Translations under genes and position numbers: made by a program | NCBI GenBank assembly: GCA_040882285.1 | Contig: JBBEBQ010000010.1 | Coordinates: 270,147-334,146 of the forward strand | Direction: 5' to 3' | DNA from: Gemmatimonadaceae bacterium | Lineage (GTDB): Bacteria; Gemmatimonadota; Gemmatimonadetes; Gemmatimonadales; Gemmatimonadaceae | Length of the DNA stretch: 64,000 nt | Notes under the pieces: generated by a model | Databases searched by the model: none | Told to the model about the DNA's origin: nothing | What the model saw: only the letters and a program-made list of their open reading frames with translations | In this document: positions 58,799 to 64,000 of the stretch, one piece after another | How the letters are laid out: each line of letters opens with the position of its first letter | How positions within the stretch are numbered: the stretch's first letter is position 1

Positions 58799-59560
58799 CT
58801 ATTCAGTCAGCTCGGCTACCATCTGGCTGGCCGCGGTGCGGGAGTACCTGAGGACCTTGTTCGGATACGTGTGGCAGTTGGGCGTGTTCCTGCCGCGCAC
58901 GCACCCGTTGTAGCGGAGCAGCGCCTTCTCGACTGTCTTCGTCTTCCCCATGTACTCGGCCAGGATCGCGACGCCGTGGCAGATGTTCGCCTCGACGTTG
59001 TACAGGTCGGGTGACGAACAGCCGTACTTGCCGCTGTGGAACGGCATGATCTGCATCAGCCCGCGCGCGCCGACGCTGCTCCGCGCCTTCACGTCGAGTG
59101 TCGCGTCCTCGGTGAGCAGCACGCCGATCAACAGGGCCGGGTCGATGTTCTTCTTGCCGCCCTCGATGACGAAGGAGCGCGCGATCCTGTCGGCCAGCAG
59201 CGTGTCCTTGGTGTGGAGCCGGAGAACGCGCGAGACCCGGTAGATCTCGTCCTCCTGCGTGTTGGGCTGAACCACGGCGACGGGGAGGCTGAGTAGCCCG
59301 CCCGGCTTGGCGAAATGCAGCGGCTGCCGGCTGATGGCGAAGACGGTTCCGGCCGTGAGCAGCGCGATCGCTCCCAGGACCTGACCGGCGACGCGGGCGG
59401 CGCGGCGGCAGTACCACGCGAGGCATTCGCGCTTTTCCGGAACGCCGGGCTTGCCGGTTTTCCGGGTGTGGGGCGCGAGAAAGGCCGGCGGGGGAGCTGC
59501 CGCCTTCCGCCTGTCGTGTGCGAAGTCGCCGCTCATGCCCCGGAGAGTCGCAGGGGCCAT
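58799..59560 (-). CDS. Lytic transglycosylase (SLT domain)
   Basis: A 253-residue membrane-anchored protein: cytoplasmic basic arm (1-50), one helix (about 58-76, AGQVLGAIALLTAGTVFAIS) and an SLT goose-type lysozyme domain (about 120-250) with VLLTEDATLDVKARSSVGAR (catalytic Glu in TEDA), GLMQIMP and NICHGVAILAEYM. It cleaves peptidoglycan with 1,6-anhydro ends. ATG at 59560 or 59536 (MSGDF) may start it. Two cysteine pairs in the C-terminal part (NGCVRGRNTPNC) may form a disulfide. Confidence 0.88.
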   Translation of the reverse strand: MAPATLRGMSGDFAHDRRKAAAPPPAFLAPHTRKTGKPGVPEKRECLAWYCRRAARVAGQVLGAIALLTAGTVFAISRQPLHFAKPGGLLSLPVAVVQPNTQEDEIYRVSRVLRLHTKDTLLADRIARSFVIEGGKKNIDPALLIGVLLTEDATLDVKARSSVGARGLMQIMPFHSGKYGCSSPDLYNVEANICHGVAILAEYMGKTKTVEKALLRYNGCVRGRNTPNCHTYPNKVLRYSRTAASQMVAELTE

Positions 59561-59619
59561 GCCATCCTATAGGTGTGCCCGAAGGCCTCCATTGCGCATT
59601 CCGCCGCACTAAACCATTA

Positions 59620-59635
59620 TTTAGGGTACACTAAA
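59620..59635. promoter_or_regulatory. DtxR/MntR-type operator-like dyad
   Basis: TTTAGGGTACACTAAA: the arms TTTAG and CTAAA pair around G-GTAC-A. A second CTAAA..TTTAG pair (59609-59624) overlaps it. The dyad ends 9 bases before the oxidase ATG, where a repressor would block transcription or translation. Similarity is to manganese/iron-responsive DtxR-family boxes; the regulator is not in the window. Confidence 0.55.
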
Positions 59636-59644
59636 ACAGGGATT

Positions 59645-60715
59645 ATGTCTGATCAGAACGACCGGGCGCCGGAAGGAAAGGACCTCGTCGCGCCCTTGAT
59701 GAGCCGGCGGCAGGCCGTGAAATGGGGGGCGCTGGGTACCGTCGGGCTGGCGGCGGCCGGGACCGCCTGCGTCCAGCGCGGAGGCCCGCTGGCCGCCGGC
59801 GACACCTTGAAAGGCGGACTGGCCCCCGGGCACGGCTCCCATCACGACATGATGGCGGTGGGGGAGCTCCGGCGGGATTCGTTCGACCCGACGGCTTTCC
59901 TCACTCGCTTCGATTACGGCCGCGAGTCGACTCTTCCATCTGGGCAGACTCTGCGCGAGTACGACATGGAAGCCACGGAATTCGAGCTCGAAGTCGTGCC
60001 GGGCGTGTTCTTCCCGGCGTGGGGCTACAACGGGCAGGTTCCCGGGCCGACGATCCGCTGCACCGAAGGGGACCGTCTCCGCGTCCACTTCACCAATTCC
60101 GGGACGCATCCGCACACGATCCATTTTCACGGCTTTCACCCGGCGAACATGGACGGCGCGTTCGAGGTCGTGGCGCCCGGCCGGAGCTACACGTACGAAT
60201 TCGACGCCGCCCCGTTCGGGCTGCACCTGTACCACTGCCACACCGTTCCGCTCAAGCGGCACATCCACAAGGGACTGTACGGCGCATTCATCATCGATCC
60301 CAAGGAAGGTCGCCCGCCCGCGCGCGAGCTGGTGATGGTGATGAACGCCTTCGATACGAACTTCGACGGAGAGAACGAGATTTACGCGGTCAACTCCGTC
60401 GCGTTTCACTATCAGAAGCATCCGATCGAGCTCCGGCTGGGCGAGCCGGTGCGCGCCTACGTGGTGAATCTCACCGAGTTCGACCCGATCAACTCCTTCC
60501 ATCTCCACGGGAACTTTTACCGGCTGTACCGGACCGGCACGAATCTCACGCACCACGAATTCACCGACAACGTGATGCTCTGCCAGGGCGAGCGCGCGAT
60601 TCTCGAGTTCACCTACGACCACGAGGGGCCGTTTCTCTTTCACGCCCATCAGAGCGAATTCGCCGAGCTGGGATGGACCGGGATGTTCGTGGTGCGGGGC
60701 CCGGCCGTTGGCTGA
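59645..60715 (+). CDS. Two-domain multicopper oxidase
   Basis: A 356-residue exported oxidase (Tat-like SRRQAVKWGALGTVG, then Ala-rich helix to CVQRGG, which may be lipidated). Copper motifs: HPHTIHFHGFHP (N-domain), HLYHCHTVPLKRHIH (type-1/type-3), NSFHLHGNFY, and FLFHAHQSEFAELGWTGMF at the C-terminus. It resembles the small, two-domain multicopper oxidases/nitrite-reductase-like proteins and might oxidise Fe(II), Mn(II) or Cu(I). ATG 59645 gives the Tat motif. It overlaps the ZIP gene by 8 bases. Confidence 0.88.
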   Translation: MSDQNDRAPEGKDLVAPLMSRRQAVKWGALGTVGLAAAGTACVQRGGPLAAGDTLKGGLAPGHGSHHDMMAVGELRRDSFDPTAFLTRFDYGRESTLPSGQTLREYDMEATEFELEVVPGVFFPAWGYNGQVPGPTIRCTEGDRLRVHFTNSGTHPHTIHFHGFHPANMDGAFEVVAPGRSYTYEFDAAPFGLHLYHCHTVPLKRHIHKGLYGAFIIDPKEGRPPARELVMVMNAFDTNFDGENEIYAVNSVAFHYQKHPIELRLGEPVRAYVVNLTEFDPINSFHLHGNFYRLYRTGTNLTHHEFTDNVMLCQGERAILEFTYDHEGPFLFHAHQSEFAELGWTGMFVVRGPAVG

Positions 60716-61895
60716 CGCCGCGGGGGTATCCCGCCCGGACCGCACGCGCACCTGGCTTGCCGCGCTGCTGCCGCTCGTGGCGCTGCTCGTTTTTCTCCTG
60801 CTGTTTCTGCGCTTCGGACCCGCCGGCGTATTCACCGGATCGTTTCCTCCGGTGGAGGAGCTCACCATCACGCGGGTGACGCTGCCGGATCGCGGCGTGC
60901 TCCGGGTGCACGCCGTGAATGGAGGGCCGGCGCCCGTCACGGTCGCGCAGGTGCTCGTGGACGACGCGTCGTGGGTGCACACGGTTGATGGATCGCGGAC
61001 CATCGGCCGGCTGGAGTCGCGCGAGATCACCATTCCGTATCCGTGGGTGGAGGGCGAGCCGGTCGTCGTGCGGCTGGTGACGAGCACCGGACTCACCTTC
61101 GACAAGGAGGTAGCGGTCGCGGTCCGCACGCCCGCGCCGGACGCGCGCTATCTCACGACCTTCGCGCTGCTCGGGCTGTACGCCGGCGTGGTGCCCGTGT
61201 TCATCGGGCTGCTCTGGTTTCCGTTCCTGCGAAATCTCTCGCAAAGATGGATAGAGTTCTTCCTGAGCTTGACCGCCGGCCTGCTCCTGTTCCTCGGCGT
61301 CGACGCGCTGGCCGAGGCCGTCGAGCTTTCCGCGCTGGTTCCCACGGCATTTCAGGGGCTCGGCCTGGTTCTCCTCGGGCTCGTCGGTACGCCGCTCGTG
61401 CTGGCCGCGGTCGGCCGCCGGCGAAGGGGCGGTGGCTCGGCCTCGCCCGTGTACGTCGCGATGCTCGTCGCCTTGGCCATCGGACTGCACAACCTGGGCG
61501 AGGGGCTTGCGATCGGAGCGGCGTACGCGAGCGGGGAGATCGCGCTTGGCAGCTTCCTCGTGATCGGATTTCTGCTGCACAACACAACCGAAGGTCTCGC
61601 CATCCTCGCGCCGCTGACAAAGAGCAGGGTGACGCTCGGGCTGCTCGCGGTGCTCGGTCTGCTCGCGGGCGTCCCCACGATCATCGGAGCATGGATCGGC
61701 GGATTTACCTACAGCCCGGGGTGGACCGCGCTGTTCTTCGCCATCGGCGCCGGCGCGATCGTACAGGTGCTGGTCGAGCTGGCGCGCCTCTTCCCGGGTG
61801 ACGAGAAGGGCAGCATCGCCGCTCCGCTCAACGTCACCGGCTTTCTCGCCGGCATGCTGATCATGTACCTCACCGGACTTCTGGTAACCGCCTGA
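60708..61895 (+). CDS. ZIP-family metal transporter with N-terminal extracytoplasmic domain
   Basis: A 395-residue protein: signal-anchor helix (about 17-37), a beta-sandwich domain outside the cytoplasm (about 45-140; ELTITRVTLPDRGVLRVHAV, SWVHTVDGS), then eight ZIP helices (about 145-395). The ZIP metal motifs are HNLGEGLAIG and HNTTEGLAIL. TTG start at 60708 overlaps the oxidase stop. Zinc, iron or manganese import is inferred from family. The N-terminal domain is not usual for ZIP proteins. Confidence 0.85.
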   Translation: MADAAGVSRPDRTRTWLAALLPLVALLVFLLLFLRFGPAGVFTGSFPPVEELTITRVTLPDRGVLRVHAVNGGPAPVTVAQVLVDDASWVHTVDGSRTIGRLESREITIPYPWVEGEPVVVRLVTSTGLTFDKEVAVAVRTPAPDARYLTTFALLGLYAGVVPVFIGLLWFPFLRNLSQRWIEFFLSLTAGLLLFLGVDALAEAVELSALVPTAFQGLGLVLLGLVGTPLVLAAVGRRRRGGGSASPVYVAMLVALAIGLHNLGEGLAIGAAYASGEIALGSFLVIGFLLHNTTEGLAILAPLTKSRVTLGLLAVLGLLAGVPTIIGAWIGGFTYSPGWTALFFAIGAGAIVQVLVELARLFPGDEKGSIAAPLNVTGFLAGMLIMYLTGLLVTA

Positions 61896-62680
61896 TGCGA
61901 CGGTTGCCGCTGCTCCTTTGTCTCCTGTTTCTCCCGTCCACCGCGGACTCGCAGGATCCGCCGCCCATCCGCGACAACAGCTTCCTCATAGAGGAGGCGT
62001 ACAACCAGGAGCCGGGCGTCGTACAACACATCCTGCTGTTCGCTCGCGACCGCGCGACGCGCGACTGGGAGCTTGGCTTCACGCAGGAGTGGCCGTTCCT
62101 GAGCCAGGATCATCAGCTGAGCTACTCCGTCCCGCTCGTGAGCACAGCCGGCGGCTCCGGCATCGGGGACGTCGCGCTGAACTACAGGTATCGCTGGCTC
62201 GCCCAAGCGCGCAGCGAGTCCGTCCTTCGGATCAGCGCGCTGCTTCCCACCGGCAGCGCCGAGCGTGGGAGGGGCGCGGGGGGAGCGGGCGTCGAGCTAA
62301 ACCTGCCCGTCTCACTGGAGATTGGCCGTACGCTGGCGGCGCACTGGAACGTGGGCGGATCGGTGATTCCATCCGCGCGCGCCGTGGACGGAACGCGGCG
62401 CGCGGCGAGCGAGCTGTTCGCCGGAGCCAGCCTGGTGTGGCTGCTGCATCCAATGCTGAACCTGCTCGCCGAATCGGTGTGGTCGCGAGCGGAAACGCCG
62501 GGCATCGGCGGAACGCGAACGTCAGAGACGTCGCTCACTCTTGTGCCCGCAGTCCGCGGCGCGATCAATCTCCGCTCGGGTGCGCAGATCGTCCCCGGCG
62601 CCGGCCTGACGATCGACGCGCGGGACGGAATGCGGGTATCTGGCCTGCTCCTGTACTTGAGCTTCGAGCACGGGTTCTGA
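61895..62680 (+). CDS. Outer-membrane beta-barrel transporter-like protein
   Basis: A 261-residue protein with a signal peptide (RRLPLLLCLLFLPSTADSQ) and repeated amphipathic strands (SYSVPLVSTAGG, DVALNYRYRWL, LRISALLPTG) ending in LSFEHGF, a C-terminal aromatic signature. It resembles MetA-pathway/transporter barrels annotated as phenol-degradation or OMP. The ATG shares a base with the ZIP stop (TGATG). With the oxidase and ZIP gene it forms a three-gene operon that links outer membrane, periplasm and inner membrane. Confidence 0.8.
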   Translation: MRRLPLLLCLLFLPSTADSQDPPPIRDNSFLIEEAYNQEPGVVQHILLFARDRATRDWELGFTQEWPFLSQDHQLSYSVPLVSTAGGSGIGDVALNYRYRWLAQARSESVLRISALLPTGSAERGRGAGGAGVELNLPVSLEIGRTLAAHWNVGGSVIPSARAVDGTRRAASELFAGASLVWLLHPMLNLLAESVWSRAETPGIGGTRTSETSLTLVPAVRGAINLRSGAQIVPGAGLTIDARDGMRVSGLLLYLSFEHGF

Positions 62681-62690
62681 GCCACGCCGT

Positions 62691-62714
62691 TACTAGTCAC
62701 TAGTCACTAGTCAC
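62691..62714. repeat. TAGTCAC heptamer array between convergent genes
   Basis: TACTAGTCACTAGTCACTAG with a final TCAC: three TAGTCAC units. The RidA TGA stop (62713-62711 on the minus strand) lies in the array, 11 bases after the barrel gene's stop. Confidence 0.9.
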
Positions 62715-63073
62715 GTCTTCTCAATGAGCCCCTCCGCCTCGATCTCGACCAGCATGTCCGGATCGATCAGCCGCGCGACCTGGACCATGCTTGTGGCCGG
62801 GCGAATCTCGCCGAAGAAGGAGCAGTGCGCGCGGCCGATCTCCTCCCACTGGTCGATGTCGGTCACGTAGATCCGCGTCCGCACGATGTCGCTCAGCCGC
62901 GCGCCGGCGCGGTGCAGCGCGGTCTCGATGTTGGTAAGCGTCTGGATGGCCTGGGCGTGGGGGTCGCCCTTTCCCACGAGCGGGCCGCCGTCGCTCGTGG
63001 CCGTCGTGCCGGACACGTAGATGTGCGAGCCCACGCGGACGACCCGCGAATACCCCACCACGGGCTCCCACAT
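62711..63073 (-). CDS. ridA: RidA-family enamine/imine deaminase
   Basis: A 120-residue member of the YjgF/YER057c/UK114 (RidA) family: GSHIYVSGTTATSDGGPLVG, QAIQTLTNIETALHRAGARL, RTRIYVTDIDQW and EIEAEGLI. The residue aligned with the imine-binding Arg is in VVRTRIY. It removes reactive enamines from PLP enzymes. ATG 63073; the open frame starts a little earlier. Confidence 0.9.
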   Translation of the reverse strand: MWEPVVGYSRVVRVGSHIYVSGTTATSDGGPLVGKGDPHAQAIQTLTNIETALHRAGARLSDIVRTRIYVTDIDQWEEIGRAHCSFFGEIRPATSMVQVARLIDPDMLVEIEAEGLIEKT

Positions 63074-63385
63074 GCTGTCGGTCGAGATGTTTACGCGCGT
63101 CAGGGCCGCCTCCAGGAAGATTCTGAAGTAGAGGAATATGCTGCTTCCGACTGAGGACTGAGGACCTTGCGGACTCAGAACTAACTACAATTGCGGATCG
63201 GCGACTAATTGAGGACCGAGGATGGGCCCAACCGCGCGGAGGAAGCGATAGGTGTTTCTTTCCGCAATCCTCAATCAGTCCTCGATCGTCAATGGCCGTT
63301 AGTCCTGAGCCCGCAAGGGTCCTCAGTCCTCAGTCCGCAATCCTACGGATGTGACCCAAGCACGCCACCATATAGTCTATATCCT
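63074..63385. repeat. Divergent intergenic region with 30-bp ACTGAGG inverted repeats
   Basis: No gene is supported in 312 bases. GACTGAGGACTGAGGACCTT (63149-63168), continuing to GCGGACTCAG (63178), pairs with 63305-63335 with one mismatch and one inserted base. A second, weaker ATTGAGGACCGAGGAT / ATCCTCAATCAGTCCTCGAT-type pair lies inside. The unit is 7 bp (ACTGAGG). TATAGT at 63371-63376 may be the -10 of the sigma gene, only 9 bases from its GTG. Confidence 0.85.
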
Positions 63386-63937
63386 GTGACGGACCTCACT
63401 GACGAGCAGGTCGTCGACGCGGTGCTGGGGGGAGACACGGACGCATTCGCGGTCCTGGTGTCCCGTTATACCGCGCGATACGCGCGCTTCGCGGTGCGCA
63501 TGCTCGGCAACCGTGAGGACGGGGAAGAAGCTTTGCAGGATGCGTTCGTGCGCGTCTACCGCGCGCTGGGCAAGCGGGACCGGAAGAGCGCTTTTGGTCC
63601 GTGGTTTCATTCGATTCTGTCGAATCAATGCCGGACGGCGGCGAGCAGGCGCGCCAACCGGCTGCGGCTGGTGGTGCACGACGAAGGGGCGCTCGAGCGG
63701 GCGGCGGTTGATTCTCCGGCTCCCGCCGGCGGCGATGGGTCCGAGATCGAGACCGCGATCGGAAAGCTGGATCCGGCGCAGCGCGAAGTGTTCCTGATGA
63801 AGTACGTGGAAGAGATGAGCTACGAAGAGATTGCGGAGGTCACCGGTGTCGGAGTTTCGGCACTCAAGATGCGCGTGAAGCGCACGGCGGACCATCTGCG
63901 TGAACTGATGGGGGAGGTACCGCATGAAGCAGGATGA
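63386..63937 (+). CDS. ECF sigma factor (second)
   Basis: A 183-residue ECF sigma. Region 2: VSRYTARYARFAVRMLGNRE, EALQDAFVRVYRAL; region 4: AIGKLDPAQREVFLMKYVEE, HTH MSYEEIAEVTGVGVSALKMR. GTG 63386 is the chosen start because the text upstream is the repeat. It overlaps the following anti-sigma by 14 bases. The group is unlike the sigma at 49301. Confidence 0.92.
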   Translation: MTDLTDEQVVDAVLGGDTDAFAVLVSRYTARYARFAVRMLGNREDGEEALQDAFVRVYRALGKRDRKSAFGPWFHSILSNQCRTAASRRANRLRLVVHDEGALERAAVDSPAPAGGDGSEIETAIGKLDPAQREVFLMKYVEEMSYEEIAEVTGVGVSALKMRVKRTADHLRELMGEVPHEAG

Positions 63938-64000
63938 CGAGGATTTCCTCGAGCAGATTGCGAGGCCGCTTCGCGAGCCGGTGGAGATGAGCACGGGGTT
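63924..64000 (+). CDS. Anti-sigma factor, partial (runs off the window)
   Basis: The first 25 residues of a protein starting ATG 63924 with a GGGGGAGG site 6 bases upstream: MKQDDEDFLEQIARPLREPV and onward. It overlaps the sigma gene by 14 bases. The acidic start and REPVEMSTG text fit anti-sigma factors or zinc-finger domain proteins, but the cut prevents identification. Confidence 0.65.
   Translation, partial: MKQDDEDFLEQIARPLREPVEMSTG

Overview
The window is GC-rich chromosomal DNA from a Gram-negative (two-membrane) bacterium. Evidence for the outer membrane is beta-barrel proteins, many lipoprotein signal peptides, M1-type and S41-type periplasmic peptidases, and a signal-anchored lytic transglycosylase. 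The gene mix (arginine genes in the order argHG / argR-argCBDA, type III glutamine synthetase, Ku-LigD, histone-H1-like tails, ECF sigma/anti-sigma pairs, futalosine-type menaquinone gene) fits Gemmatimonadota best. That placement is inference from content, not a tree. No rRNA or CRISPR is present; one tRNA (Cys) is seen.

Layout. 0.2-5 kb: MBL-fold exonuclease-like protein, a 42-residue membrane peptide, free Met-sulfoxide reductase, HD hydrolase, ispG, a membrane protein and a cold-shock gene. 5-6.4 kb: a regulator-like gene and a small outer-membrane barrel. 6.4-13.4 kb: the arginine block, with argG-argH on the minus strand and argR then argC-argB-argD-argA on the plus strand, with ArgR-box-like dyads at both promoters. 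13.6-20.2 kb: lipoproteins, an alkaline-phosphatase-superfamily enzyme, Smr protein, Crp-like regulator with coupled esterase, H1-like protein, aldo/keto reductase. 20.2-28.5 kb: M1 peptidase, desaturase, YggX-like protein, GH3 enzyme, sugar isomerase, DUF1080 protein. 28.5-32.5 kb: the ku-ligD NHEJ operon plus a remnant of a second ATP-dependent ligase. 32.7-40.9 kb: second cold-shock gene, zinc-ribbon proteins, a minus-strand run (RepA-like, CtpA, SPFH, zinc-finger, M1 peptidase) and a PLD-type cardiolipin synthase. 41-45.4 kb: an IS256 element inside a palindromic repeat, MerR-like regulator, hydrolase, acidic/basic H1-like protein. 45.5-51.4 kb: menaquinone SBP-like enzyme, CBS protein, glnN, ECF sigma with RskA-type anti-sigma. 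51.5-59.5 kb: Ig-like metallopeptidase, XRE regulator, tRNA-Cys with a truncated MazG-like gene, methyltransferase, di-haem cytochrome, MATE pump, transglycosylase. 59.6-62.7 kb: an operon of multicopper oxidase, ZIP transporter and outer-membrane barrel behind a metalloregulator-like dyad. 62.7-64 kb: RidA and an ECF sigma whose anti-sigma runs off the end.

The most striking non-genic signal is several families of intergenic repeats, most built from 7-bp units (AGCCAAY, TAGTCAC, GCTGCGT, ACTGAGG) plus palindromes bounded by GGAATCCAAG. Most are arranged as long inverted pairs. They sit directly at gene ends, often supplying the stop codon or the last residues of the neighbouring protein, and one pair brackets the argG/argR control region. 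They look like a genome-wide system of transcription-end or mobile palindromes. A second recurring trait is tight translational coupling through GTGA overlaps.
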